Below are positions 48,961 through 58,900 of a stretch of 64,000 nt of DNA, piece after piece. The notes below the pieces were generated by a model. The model did not search any database, was not told the DNA's origin, and worked only from the letters and a program-made list of their open reading frames with translations. The translations under genes and the position numbers were made by a program. Numbering within the stretch: the stretch's first letter is position 1; the number at the start of each line of letters is the position of its first letter. Source of the stretch: CAWIJJ01 sp963836405 (lineage in GTDB: Bacteria; Acidobacteriota; Terriglobia; Bryobacterales; Bryobacteraceae); the NCBI GenBank assembly GCA_963836405.1, contig CAWIJL010000016.1:145287-209286 (forward strand). The letters are read 5' to 3'.

Positions 48961-49381
48961 AAATGCTCAAGTCATCGTGAGTGCGCCCGGGTTTCTCGAA
49001 CGCAATACCAAGCCGCTCGCCGATCCGGGCGATCAGGTCAGTGGCATGCTGGTAATAGACCAGTTCCGGGTATAGCCCCTTGATGAATTCCGACACCGGC
49101 GAGCCAGCCGATGCGTGAGCCACAACGATCGCCTTCTTGCCCAGCGCGTAAGCATAACCCAATTCGAACCCCACGCCGTGACTATAAGTGGACACGTCGG
49201 CTACCAAGACATCCGACGCCCGAATCGCCTCCAACGTCGCAAGCGCAAGTTCTTCACGGAACAGCGCGTACTTAGGGTGTGTCACACGACACCTATGTTG
49301 CTTCAACCAGACAACCAAGGCATCCATCGGAGCAACGCTGTCCCGATTAGTCATGGCGTGCGCTAGGTAAACTTTCCTCAT
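48923..49381 (-). CDS. Nucleoside 2-deoxyribosyltransferase-like protein
   Basis: 152 aa: YLAHAMTNRDSV at the N-terminus, then SDVLVADVSTYSHGVGFELGYAYALGKKAIVV, the NDT family core with the nucleophile Glu in FELGYA and the preceding Asp. Family enzymes cleave or swap the base of a (deoxy)nucleoside or nucleotide, and relatives act as DNMP hydrolases. It overlaps the genes on both sides, so it is co-expressed with the glycosylase-like and NUDIX proteins. Confidence 0.85.
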   Translation of the reverse strand: MRKVYLAHAMTNRDSVAPMDALVVWLKQHRCRVTHPKYALFREELALATLEAIRASDVLVADVSTYSHGVGFELGYAYALGKKAIVVAHASAGSPVSEFIKGLYPELVYYQHATDLIARIGERLGIAFEKPGRTHDDLSIFAGAAISYSSSR

Positions 49382-50127
49382 GTTTGTGACTCCATCAGCG
49401 ATGCGCCGTAAACGTACAAGTCGGCTGCGAGCGCCCGATCCTTTCCTGCGATGATTGAGAGGTCAATGCCAAAGCGTCTCTGCATGGCTTCGCCGCTCTT
49501 GTCCCAGAAGGGATACTCCTGATAATCTTTGCGAAGTTCTACCGCTATCACGGCCTGCGACCAAGCCCCGAGTCCGCGAACACTGGCCAGAGCATCGGAA
49601 CCCTGCATGGCAAGGTGTGCAAGCCCATCATGCAAACGTCCTGCCTTGAATCCCAACCGTTCCGCCCGATATGCGGCGGCTGACACCCGAGTCAAAGCAG
49701 AGAGTGTTGGGAACCCGTACACACCGTTCACGGAATACCCGTGCCGCTTGACGAACTCTGAAAACAGCGAACGTGCGCTGTCGGCGCGAATCACCTGGCG
49801 GATGACGGTCTTGACAAACGCCTCCTCCGGAGTTGGCGCATACGTCGGCACTACATACGTACAGTCAATATATTCCCGGAGGCCGCCGCAGGATTTGGAT
49901 CCCAGGTAGGAAACCAGTCTTCTTCGATCTGGCCGTCGAGACCCAGTCACCCAGAGATCGTCATCTCCCACAACCTCCACGGTGTCCTCGCCCTGAAGAA
50001 ACGCAATGGACACAAGTGTTCTACTGCGGTCATCGGCGTTGCAGTAGCGTGCGAAACTGTCACTCGCAGTTGCGACAAACGGTGTGCAGTCGCCGTTCTT
50101 CGGATGAGGGAAGAGCCTAAACACCAT
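49378..50127 (-). CDS. HhH-GPD DNA-glycosylase-like protein
   Basis: 249 aa from ATG 50127, overlapping the radical SAM stop; ATG-like starts up to 50163 are possible. Residues about 95-240 fit the HhH-GPD superfamily: PTPEEAFVKTVIRQVI, FPTLSALTRVSAAAYRAERLGFKAGRLHDGLAHLA, then the hairpin GLGAWSQAVIAVEL and the Gly-Pro-Asp-like YPFWDKSGEAMQRRFG with the expected Asp. The N-terminal 90 residues are unlike OGG1/AlkA and not recognised. It would excise a damaged or modified base; specificity unknown. Confidence 0.72.
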   Translation of the reverse strand: MVFRLFPHPKNGDCTPFVATASDSFARYCNADDRSRTLVSIAFLQGEDTVEVVGDDDLWVTGSRRPDRRRLVSYLGSKSCGGLREYIDCTYVVPTYAPTPEEAFVKTVIRQVIRADSARSLFSEFVKRHGYSVNGVYGFPTLSALTRVSAAAYRAERLGFKAGRLHDGLAHLAMQGSDALASVRGLGAWSQAVIAVELRKDYQEYPFWDKSGEAMQRRFGIDLSIIAGKDRALAADLYVYGASLMESQT

Positions 50128-52255
50128 AGAGCGCACTCTCTTCCGACTGAACGAAGCGGTCAAACTCGGCCTTCAGATCCTTCACTCCCAGGCCCACCTC
50201 GAAACGAGCGTAGGCAAACTTCCCCAGAAGCCGCAGGCTATCCGGGGTGAATCGCTCATTGAGTGAGATTTCGGGCTTGGCCGAATACTTGCGCAATCGA
50301 TGGGCTGAAAACGAACGCTCACGGGTAAACACATCGTCGATGACGGCGCCCTGAAAAACCACTTTGCCCGTCACCGCAGAGATCTCGGTACCCGGAAAGG
50401 GCATTACGGGAAAGAATGCGACATCACTGAGCCCATTACGCTTAAGCTCGACCGCAAAGTTTATCGTTTCGGCGATCTGCGCATGGCTTTCGTTAGGAAA
50501 GCCAAGCATGAAAAACGCTTTGCAGACCATGCCATGGTTCCTGATGCTCGCAACCGTATCGAGGGTCCTCTTCAGGTTGAGGTTCTTCCGGATGTATCGT
50601 TGAATCTCTACGTCGCCACTCTCAATCCCAAGGTCAATTTCGAAGCACCCAGACTTCGCCATCGCCGCGACCAACTCGGCATCGAGTTGATCGGCTCTAG
50701 CTTGGCATTTCCACGTGAAGCGCAGATTATTATTGTTGATCAAGTCGCACAACTGGCGGATGAGTCGCCCTTGCTTATGCGAGAAGTTATCGTCCACAAT
50801 CTGAAGTTCACAGGGAGAGTACGTGTCAGCAATGCTCCGGAGATACTCGAACAGTCGGTCCGCTGGGATCTCACGGACTGCCCGGCCCCAAGTCTGCGGT
50901 ACCGAGCAATAAATGCAATTAAAAGCACAACCTCTCGATGTATGGATGTAGAGACGCCTCTTCACGGAGAAATAGCGATCGAGGGGGAGAAGAGTGAAGT
51001 CTGGCGGGGGCAACGCAGCCAAATTCAAGGGCGCGACACTTCTCGTGCCGATGGGACCGCCGCCATCGTTTAACGCGAACACACCCGGTATTGTCCCGGG
51101 CAGAATCTCGCGGCCTTGAAGAAGTTCGCTGGCGAGTCTAAGGAATGCCTCCTCCCCTTCCCCGACAACTGCATAATCGACGTCGTGAGTGGAAAGGGTG
51201 TGCTCTGTGGCCAAGGAAGCGTGTGGCCCGCCACATACGACAGTCACGTCATCGCAAATTCGTTTTATGTAGGCCGCAATTGTGTGGGCGATATGAACAT
51301 TTGGTGAGGAGACATTGAGGCCCACGACCTGCGGACAGGAGCCATCCGACACCAGCCGATCGACCGTCGCTAGAGCGCCTAGATTTTCGGCATAGGCGTC
51401 GAGAATGCGCACGTTGACGTTCTCTGCCCTCAGGTAAGCAGCCAAACACAGTAACCCGAGCGGCATATTGTGGTCGAAGCTGAGATAGTCATCCCTGGGG
51501 TGTGGGGTGATAGAGGACGGGGTATTTACCAGGATTACTTCACGACGGAGCGGGTACTGGAGGGCCCGATGACGAAGGTGCTTGACAAGAGCGAGTGCAT
51601 CGAAGATGAAGGAAGAAACCTCAACCACGGAGCCCGGATCCAGATAGGCAGCGTAAATCGCAGCGGCCTCCGAAAAACGAGGATACGCCGAGCAGAAATA
51701 CTCGCAGGCGCGCTCTTTGCTGGCGATCGGATGATTCTCCAGCAGAAGAAAGGCCCGGATCGCGTCGTAAACGCTCTGCGCGATGGCTTTCAGTTGATTC
51801 GGGTCACCAGCCACCCGCGGAAGGAGGCGTACGATGTAACTTTCTTGTTCGGAAATGCGTTTCAAACACTCCGGCCTCAATGATTCTGCAGTCTCTGAAA
51901 CCTCAAGGAATGGGTTCTGGCCGAACTGATCAACAAGGAAGAGCTTTAGGAGGTGCCTGTTAATAACAGGAATGTCAGCTAAGGTCTGGCGCGAATGGAT
52001 TCGCGTATCGAGCAGGAGATTGTGCTTGGCGCGGAGCCGATTGATGATGGTCCAGACATAGCCGATGTGTCCCTCATTGAGTTCCGCCAAGACAACCACG
52101 ACGTCGAGGTCACGTATAGCGACGTTTGGCGGTCCTGATAACTCGGTTGTTGTCCCGACGTACTCAAGGACGCCGCCAAACGTGGCCTTGAGGTGCTGGA
52201 CGAATTCTCGCAGGATCCCTTCGAGTTGCCCACCGTAGCCTGAATAGGCTCTCAT
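50117..52255 (-). CDS. Nucleotidyltransferase-B12-binding-radical SAM fusion protein
   Basis: 712 aa. Residues 1-235 resemble a nucleotidyltransferase plus helical domain (YVGTTTEL...NVAIRDLDVVVVL, then an all-helical stretch). Residues 240-380 are a cobalamin-binding Rossmann domain (REVILVNTPSS, MPLGLLCLAAYLRAENVNVRILDAY, VVGLNVSSPNVHIAHTIAAYIKRI, CGGPHASL). Residues 435-650 are the radical SAM domain with C443, C447, C450 (CAFNCIYC) and DDNFSH, IDLGIESG. B12-dependent radical SAM enzymes methylate or rearrange unactivated carbons. The N-terminal fusion is unusual. First gene of a tightly overlapping operon. Confidence 0.85.
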   Translation of the reverse strand: MRAYSGYGGQLEGILREFVQHLKATFGGVLEYVGTTTELSGPPNVAIRDLDVVVVLAELNEGHIGYVWTIINRLRAKHNLLLDTRIHSRQTLADIPVINRHLLKLFLVDQFGQNPFLEVSETAESLRPECLKRISEQESYIVRLLPRVAGDPNQLKAIAQSVYDAIRAFLLLENHPIASKERACEYFCSAYPRFSEAAAIYAAYLDPGSVVEVSSFIFDALALVKHLRHRALQYPLRREVILVNTPSSITPHPRDDYLSFDHNMPLGLLCLAAYLRAENVNVRILDAYAENLGALATVDRLVSDGSCPQVVGLNVSSPNVHIAHTIAAYIKRICDDVTVVCGGPHASLATEHTLSTHDVDYAVVGEGEEAFLRLASELLQGREILPGTIPGVFALNDGGGPIGTRSVAPLNLAALPPPDFTLLPLDRYFSVKRRLYIHTSRGCAFNCIYCSVPQTWGRAVREIPADRLFEYLRSIADTYSPCELQIVDDNFSHKQGRLIRQLCDLINNNNLRFTWKCQARADQLDAELVAAMAKSGCFEIDLGIESGDVEIQRYIRKNLNLKRTLDTVASIRNHGMVCKAFFMLGFPNESHAQIAETINFAVELKRNGLSDVAFFPVMPFPGTEISAVTGKVVFQGAVIDDVFTRERSFSAHRLRKYSAKPEISLNERFTPDSLRLLGKFAYARFEVGLGVKDLKAEFDRFVQSEESALYGV

Positions 52256-52585
52256 CTTACGGGAGCCTCGCCCTGGACTTGAGCTGCGGTAGACGGCTCG
52301 GCGGGGCGCACAAAAGCACAGAAGAAACTAGAAGGGTCCGAGCCCAACTCGATCACGGGCGTTGGACCGATACGCATTCGTGAACGCGGCCGAATCATCC
52401 ACCTCTCCTGTCCGCTGAACCGGCCAGTCGAACCGTGGCCGTGGTCGCAGAGCACCCGGGCGCACTTCTGCGATGTCGTTGATACGTATACGATAATACT
52501 CGATTTTAGGGCCGGAAACAATTGCTTACTGCTCGCGCGAGGCGACGAGATTGGCTGGAAGGGGTTTGGAGGCGCGGCCCATTGA
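52256..52585. other. Intergenic region between radical SAM operon and phage tail genes
   Basis: 330 bases without a supported gene; the open frame at 52252-52728 on the minus strand lacks any recognisable sequence. The area near 52480-52505 is AT-rich, with a self-complementary TACGTATA-like core, and is the likely promoter zone for the operon. Confidence 0.45.
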
Positions 52586-52960
52586 TCACAAAGGACTTGT
52601 GGGTCGTGACCCTTCGTCGTGCGGCGGCTCCGACGCGGGGTGGAAGAGGCAGCCGGCGGGCCCCCGCTCCTCGCACCTCCGCTCGATGCGGTCGAGCACT
52701 TTGTCGATCCGCGAAACGTCGTGGGCAATGCCAGTCCGAATCTCCGAGACCAGGACCGCCGTCACATACTTGCCGTTCAGCAGTTGAAGCATGTCGTCCT
52801 TCCAATCGACGAACTGCTTCACCAGCGCAATCTCTGCCGCAGCGGAGTCGGCCTTCAACTGCGCCTGCAGCGCCGCCAGACGAAGGCCGACATACACGTT
52901 GATGACCGCGGAGACGATGGTCACGACGGAGATTCCAATCGTGAGGTCCTGGCCGGTCAT
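52586..52960 (-). CDS. Small phage membrane protein
   Basis: 124 aa with one N-terminal membrane span (GISVVTIVSAVINVYVGLRLAAL) and a charged helical tail (VKQFVDWKDDMLQLL, VSRIDKVLDRIERRCEERG). It lies at the end of the tail operon where lysis-related or accessory membrane proteins occur, and overlaps the preceding gene by 4 bases. Function not assigned. Confidence 0.6.
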   Translation of the reverse strand: MTGQDLTIGISVVTIVSAVINVYVGLRLAALQAQLKADSAAAEIALVKQFVDWKDDMLQLLNGKYVTAVLVSEIRTGIAHDVSRIDKVLDRIERRCEERGPAGCLFHPASEPPHDEGSRPTSPL

Positions 52961-53217
52961 TGCGCGGCGGGCCCCGGCGATCCCTTGGTGAACACTCCGG
53001 TCTTGTTGAAAGTTGCCACGACTCGGTCGATCAGGCTGGTGATCAATTGAACGTGCGATTCCGGCACAGTCTCACCGGCGATCTGCGAGACCGTCTGGAT
53101 GGTGTTTAATGCGACTTGCGCCTTGGTCTGCCCCGGCGCATTGACGGTCTGCTCGACAACGGCGACCGTGCCCATCACCAGCGGAAGGTACTTTGCGATT
53201 AACAGGAACGTTTTCAT
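52957..53217 (-). CDS. Small phage protein with N-terminal hydrophobic segment
   Basis: 86 aa: MKTFLLIAKYLPLVMGTVAVVEQTV, then QVALNTIQTVSQIAGETVPESHVQLITSLIDRVVATFNKTGVF. Typical of the small holin-neighbour proteins in tailed phage. Role unproven. Confidence 0.6.
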   Translation of the reverse strand: MKTFLLIAKYLPLVMGTVAVVEQTVNAPGQTKAQVALNTIQTVSQIAGETVPESHVQLITSLIDRVVATFNKTGVFTKGSPGPAAQ

Positions 53218-53234
53218 TCAGATTTCTTCCTTTC

Positions 53235-53585
53235 TCATTGCTGCGGTTGGGCCGAGAACAGCGTCTCGACTAGTGGTTGAAGCCAACGCCGGTCGGCATT
53301 AGCGCCGTACGAATCCCACGTTTCGATTGCCACCTTGATGCGAGCGACCTCCGGATCGGAGAACTCAAAGTCTTTGGCCGCGAGCGAGAGAGCGGGGTTC
53401 CACACCACGCGCTCCTGGCCCGCGATCATCTCGCGTTTCACTTCGACCGCCATCTCTTCGTCGGCGTCGAGGGCGATACGGTCCTGAACAGACCAGATCG
53501 CACGAATGGAACCCACGTCTGCCCGCTGCGCGCCCAGGAGCGCGTGCAGGTTCAGACGCTGGGTGTGATCCAGCGTCAATTTCAT
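53235..53585 (-). CDS. Small phage-associated protein with a second partial copy
   Basis: 116 aa: MKLTLDHTQRLNLHALLGAQRADVGSIRAIWSVQDRIALDADEE...WNPALSLAAKDFEFSDPEVARIKVAIETWDSYGANADRRWLQPLVETLF. Soluble and helical; no named function. A truncated relative lies at 29780-30046, which links the two tail-gene blocks of the window. Confidence 0.65.
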   Translation of the reverse strand: MKLTLDHTQRLNLHALLGAQRADVGSIRAIWSVQDRIALDADEEMAVEVKREMIAGQERVVWNPALSLAAKDFEFSDPEVARIKVAIETWDSYGANADRRWLQPLVETLFSAQPQQ

Positions 53586-53597
53586 TGGTTGTCCTTT

Positions 53598-55982
53598 TTA
53601 CGGGTTGGAGTAGAGCAGGATGTAGCCCGCCGTGACTCCGGCGGGATTCTTCACTTTGAGGACGCCAGACCATCCGGACGGATTGGTCGCGCCCATGAGC
53701 TCCGCGAACCGGTAGCCGTTGCCGGCGCTGCCCGCGATGATCAGTTCACCGCCAGCGGTCACCTGCAGGAGCGTGTGATCCGCGAGGTTCGATCCGGGGC
53801 CGGCGACCCGGAGCGGCGACTCCGTGCTGTCCTTCGCCACGACCAGCAGCGCGCCGCACGCGGCTCCGGCCGCCACAGCCGTCGCTTGGTAGCCCCACGT
53901 CCTGGCATATGCTTTCTTCGGGTCGTTGCCCTGCTGGAGGCACGCCCCCCACGAAGAGAACGACAGGCCAGATGTCCAGCCATCCGTGTAGTGGCCGATC
54001 GCGACCCAAAGCGCGGTCGCGCCTCCGGTCATCGTTGCGATCACTTTGAATCGTTGCCACGCAGTCGTGAGCGTGACGGCAGTGGGACCGGTCAGCCACG
54101 TGGTCCAACCGTTGTCGAGGATGCCCAGGGAGACGGTCATTGTGCCCGATGCGACCCGCAGCCAGAGGTAGAACGTGTATTGGCCGTTGGACACGAGGCC
54201 GGAGATGTTCTGCCGAATCAAGCCCGCCCCGCCGCTCGCAGTGACCGTGTCGGCGGTCTGGTTGCCATCGGGTGCGAGGACGGAATTCGCGGTCACCGTG
54301 CAGGTGCCACCGTTCTTATCCCACGTCGCGACGCTGAAGTCCTCCGAGTACTTCAGCATGTTCTCGTACGGCGCGCCGACCGTCTGGAAAGCGCCGCACT
54401 CGACCGATTGGAAGTGGGAGTCCACATATCCCCAAACGCTGTTGGCCGCGACGTAACCGAAGTTCGCGCCCGCCGAGGCATCGCGCAGGACCACCGTGCC
54501 GGTGGTCGCGGCAGCGGTGGCGTCGCTGATCTGCGCGGACGTATGGGTATGGACGTTCGCTGCCTTGCCTGCCAGATCGGTCAAAAGGTTCGTGACGTCC
54601 GATTCCGCGTGGGTGTGCGCCGGAAGGTCCCCGGACACCAGAGCGGCCACGGTGACCACAGCGCCCGAGCTCGCCTGCTTCAGAAAGCCGGGCCCTGTTG
54701 CCGCCAGCGTCGCCCCCGTGCCGCCACGTGCAACCGCCAGCAGGCCGGTGGTAAGTTTGCTCGTGTCCAGGTTCGGAACGTCACCAGCCGCCAGCGCGGC
54801 CACCGTGACCGCCAAGCCTACGCCGGTCTGCTTCAGGAAGCCAGGCCCCGTACCAGAGAGGTTCGCGCCCACGCCGCCGCGCGCCAGTGCCAGCGTGCCC
54901 GCGTTGATGTTCGATGCGTCGTGGTTGTGGGACAGCGCGGCCTTGCCCGCCAGATCGGTCACGAGGCCGGTCACGTCGGCTTCGGCGTGGAGGTGCGCCG
55001 GGACCGACGCGAGCGCCAGGGTGACGTTCACCCGGTCGTTGCCCGCGTCGTCCGCGACGGTCAGACCGATGTTGGCGCCCTCGATAAAGTTCAACGCGCG
55101 GCGCGTGCCCACGTCCGCGCCCGCCTTCTGGATCTTAAAAGGGAGCGATCCGGAGACGATATCGGACGCCGTGTGGGTGTGGCTGGGCAGGTCGCCCGCC
55201 AGGAGCAGCGCGCCAGCAGTGACGCGCCCCTTCTGGTCCACTGTGACCTTGGGATACGCTCCGGGCGTCACTGCCGTATCCGCGATGGACACCACACCGC
55301 CCGCGACGGCCAAACCGCCAACGGCGTCGATCTGGACGATGCCCTTGGCGGCGGTCGTTGCGTCCGGATAAGAGAACGCGCCGAACGTCTGGCCCGCCGC
55401 GAAGTCGATAATGGCGTCCATCGCGAGATGGTCGCTCCCGTTGAGAGCCATGCCGAGGTCGCCGGAGTTGTCCTGCTTCCTCCACTTGATCGCTCCGGCG
55501 TTGGGCAGGCGTGCCAGGCCGGTCGCCGCCTTTGTGCCCGCGCCGAACTCCACGCCGTCCTGGAAGGTCTTGAGGCCGGTGACTGTGACTGCGCCGTCCT
55601 TCCGGATGTAGTTGCGCGCGGCGGCGGTGCCCAGATCGTTCTCGATGGCCAGGACCGCAGACTGGAGCGCGGTGATGAAGCCCGCTACCATGTTCGCGCT
55701 CACCGCCACGCCGTTGCCGTGGCCGGATGCTCCGGTCCCGAAGGCTCCACGCTGGCACCCGCTGAACTGCGTGGCGGTCTTGCCGGCATACACCACGAGT
55801 TCGTCATCAATCGAGAGGATGCCGTAGCTCGCGGCAAACCCGGATGTGGACGCGACGCTGATGGTCGAGTCGCCTGCCATGACCGCGCCGGTGGTCGTGC
55901 TCTCCAGTGGCGTGCCAGAGAACGCATTGACCGGGCTGTAGAGACTCGATGCACTGTCAATCGAGCCCGGATAATCAGCCAT
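53598..55982 (-). CDS. Phage tail fibre protein with HxH and ARGGTGA repeats
   Basis: 794 aa. After an N-terminal attachment region, repeated modules appear: HTHTASD, HLHAEAD, HNHDASN, HTHAESD and HTHTS (iron-binding HxH motifs seen in needle-like fibre tips) and LALARGGVGANLSGTGPGFLKQ / LAVARGGTGATLAATGPGFLKQ. The C-terminal 270 residues have a beta-sandwich, CBM-like look (ENMLKYSEDFSVATWDKNGG, GLIRQNISGLVSNGQYTFYLWLRV). It would contact the host surface. Overlaps the upstream gene by 8 bases. Confidence 0.8.
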   Translation of the reverse strand: MADYPGSIDSASSLYSPVNAFSGTPLESTTTGAVMAGDSTISVASTSGFAASYGILSIDDELVVYAGKTATQFSGCQRGAFGTGASGHGNGVAVSANMVAGFITALQSAVLAIENDLGTAAARNYIRKDGAVTVTGLKTFQDGVEFGAGTKAATGLARLPNAGAIKWRKQDNSGDLGMALNGSDHLAMDAIIDFAAGQTFGAFSYPDATTAAKGIVQIDAVGGLAVAGGVVSIADTAVTPGAYPKVTVDQKGRVTAGALLLAGDLPSHTHTASDIVSGSLPFKIQKAGADVGTRRALNFIEGANIGLTVADDAGNDRVNVTLALASVPAHLHAEADVTGLVTDLAGKAALSHNHDASNINAGTLALARGGVGANLSGTGPGFLKQTGVGLAVTVAALAAGDVPNLDTSKLTTGLLAVARGGTGATLAATGPGFLKQASSGAVVTVAALVSGDLPAHTHAESDVTNLLTDLAGKAANVHTHTSAQISDATAAATTGTVVLRDASAGANFGYVAANSVWGYVDSHFQSVECGAFQTVGAPYENMLKYSEDFSVATWDKNGGTCTVTANSVLAPDGNQTADTVTASGGAGLIRQNISGLVSNGQYTFYLWLRVASGTMTVSLGILDNGWTTWLTGPTAVTLTTAWQRFKVIATMTGGATALWVAIGHYTDGWTSGLSFSSWGACLQQGNDPKKAYARTWGYQATAVAAGAACGALLVVAKDSTESPLRVAGPGSNLADHTLLQVTAGGELIIAGSAGNGYRFAELMGATNPSGWSGVLKVKNPAGVTAGYILLYSNP

Positions 55983-58900
55983 TCAGTCTCCTCTCATTCA
56001 ACGCGAAGCGGTTGAGCGCGCCGCCTGCAGACGCCACGACCTCGACTGCGGTCACCACCTCCACTGCGCGGGCGGCGCGCGGCTTGTGATAGACCGCCGC
56101 CGTTCCGGAGGACTGCACCCATGCCGGGAGGGGGACCGGCCTCGCGTTGAGACAAAACTGGTCGAACGCCCAAAAGCACATCGAGTAGAAGGACGATTGC
56201 AGCCACAGCCCGTACGCCTGGGCCAGAGGCGGGTCCGGAGGACCGTAGAGACCCGCGAGATACATGCACTCGCCTGCGGGCCGTCCCAGCGTCTTGCTGG
56301 CGTACGAGATCGTCTGTGTCATCAGGTTCACGTTCTTCTGCCAGATGTCATAGTCGAAACCCTCGCAACGGAAGTACTTGATCCCGTATGAGGAGTTCTT
56401 CCATTGGTTTGGCAGGTTCACATGCATCAGGAGCCTGCGGTAAGCGGGGTCCGGAGAGCGCTTCCCCTGGTTCGCGTCAAGCGGCCAGAGGCACTCGAAC
56501 ACAGCCGCCGGATGATATCCGCGCACGTACGCGATCACGTCCTGGCAGTAGGCCCAGATCCGGTCGCGCAGGAAGTCGGCGGTTTCGTAGGGGTGCGCCG
56601 GGTCGCCAGCGGGATCGTCCACGTTGGAAGTGAACGGCCAAATCTGGTGACCTTTCGTCGCCGCGAACGCGTCGATCGTCTCCTGGTCATAGAACGACAT
56701 CCCGCCCAGCGGGTCTTGGGTGCGGTTGTCGAAATACCACCACTGCGTCTCGCCGAACTGGAGCACGACCGGCAGGCCCGCCGCCGCGATCTGGTCGGCG
56801 CATTCCTTGTACATCTGTCTGAGGTAGCTCCGGACGCGCGTTCCGAAGTGCATCTGGTGCGAGGGGATCTCCAGGTACACGTCGTTTCCGGGCTGGACAA
56901 CGCCGCCGTTCAACCGGAGATACTTGGCGCGCGTCGCGGCGGGCGGATTGTACACCTCCATCGAGAAAGCAAACGACGCGGAGATGCCCGCTGTCGCAAA
57001 CTGGCCGGCAAGATCGCGAATCCACTCCCGCGCGCCTTCAGTCATCACCGGCGACACGGAGTCGAGCAGTTCCCAATCGCCTTCCGTGCCAACCGCTCCA
57101 AGGTGATCCGTCAAGGTGAGGGACACGCTCGCCGCCGAGGTGACCGCGATGGTGAACGTGTAGCCGGGAGCCTTGCTCTGAATCCTGAGCGTGGCGCTCG
57201 TCCCGAAGTTATCGTCGGCCCACACGCCCGCGAACATGCCGTTGATCGTCGCGCGCATGTGGGACACAAGCTCCTGGAGCGTCTCGCCGTACCCGATGGC
57301 GTGCGTCACGTTGCTGCCGCCGATGGAGATGGAGACCGTGTCGCCGGGCGCCGGCGTCCCGGCGAAGGCGACGGTGGCGTACGGGTAGCTCGCGCCGACT
57401 CGCTGGCGCTTGTTGTTCCAGAACACGCCCATGTACACGTCGGCATGACCCTTGAACCCGAGCTTCTGGAGTTGCCAGAGGTGCCAGGCCGGAGGCTTCT
57501 TGTAGCCGTGGTCGGTGTCGAAATCGATGGCGAGGGACACATCGTGGTACATCTTCGGCGCGTCCGGAACGTCTTGCGGAACCAGTGGCCAGAGGTAATC
57601 GAAATAGAAGTAGTACCCGGTGCTGCTCGCGTGCTTCTCGAACAGAGCGGTGATCGTGACGGTGTGGTTTCCTGCCGCGACGCCGCCGCGCACTTTAATG
57701 TTCGCGACCCTGCCCTCGTACTCGCTGAGATACAGATCGTGGTCGCTGGCCACGCCGTCCACTTCGACGCGGATCTTCCCGCAGTTCGTGTAGAGGAACG
57801 TGCCGAGATACAAATCGTGCTCCCCCGGATGCGAGTACGAGAGGAAGACCTTCCGCACGTCGTTCGCGTCGGACGGCGCGGTGCGCTTGGCGTGGCCGCC
57901 GGCCCACCACTGCGACGGCCAGCCGGTTGCGTACTTGTAATCCTCCCAATAGCCGGTGTACTTGCAACGGGCGTCGGACTCCTCGATGCGCGGACTGCCC
58001 CCGCCCACCTTCAGGCTGGCGTCGCCCTCATCAATGGCAAAATTCGAGAGGGTCACGCGCCATTCCACATCGGACCCGAACCCGCTCTTGGGCGAGAGCT
58101 TCTTCAGCCGGGCGCCAGCCGGCCAGGAGCCAGCCGTCGAGCCTTCGTACCCGCGCTCGACGCGGATCTGCGTCGTGGAATCGACGACGGCGAGCAGGAC
58201 ACGCTCTTCGTTGGTCGGCGTTCCGATGAAGTACCGGCCGCCGGTTAGCTCCGAGGATTCGTCCACCTGCCACGTCGCGTCACCGGCGTTCACTGGCGCG
58301 GTGAGGAAACAGCCATCTTCCAATTGCTCCTCCGCGCGCTCGAAGCGCGGCGCGAACACCATGTAGATCTTCCGGCAATCGTTCATCGGAACCAACCGCC
58401 CGAGCTTGTCCTTGAACCCCGAAGGATGCGACGGGTTGAGGTAGATTCGCTGCCGGATGGTGTTGTCGCCGCCAGTGAAGCGGGGCGAATAGCCGGAGCC
58501 ATCCGTCCACAGGAACCCCTGCTGCGCGTCCGGAACGCCGCCGATGGTGCGCCCGTGCGTCACGAGAATGCGGTCGAGATTCCCGAGCTTGCCGTAATAC
58601 TTGCGGTATTCCGGCGACAGGAACTCCAGATAGAGCGTGCCCGACTGGTATGTGCTCCCCGCCCCACCGGTGGCCTTGATCGTCTGCGAGTAGTCGGGAC
58701 CGAAGCGGCCCGCCACCGTCGCACCGAACGTGTTGATGATAGCCGCAAGTTCCTGCGCAACGTGGATGGCGCGCGTCTCGCGCGTAATATACACGTCCGA
58801 CGTGTGGGACTTGGTGACCCATGCCAGCAGGTACGGTCCAGAGACTTCATCGACGCCGACCTCGATGACCGTGGTGGTCTCCTCGTTAGTCCCGGTGCGT

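Noticed and set aside
52252..52728. 158-codon minus-strand frame upstream of the radical SAM gene
   Set aside because: No recognisable domain, Ser/Pro/Arg-rich composition, and it overlaps the better-supported small membrane-protein gene.
53598..55982. Tandem DNA repeats in the tail fibre gene as a separate repeat element
   Set aside because: The repeats follow the reading frame and encode protein modules (HxH, ARGGTGA), so they belong to the gene.
53277..56015. 912-codon plus-strand open frame, and similarly long plus frames at 56404-58248, 58324-59649 and 60236-62602
   Set aside because: They are antisense to tail genes with clear phage-like sequence, are rich in Arg/Ala/Gly/His typical of GC-rich shadow frames, and show no domains.
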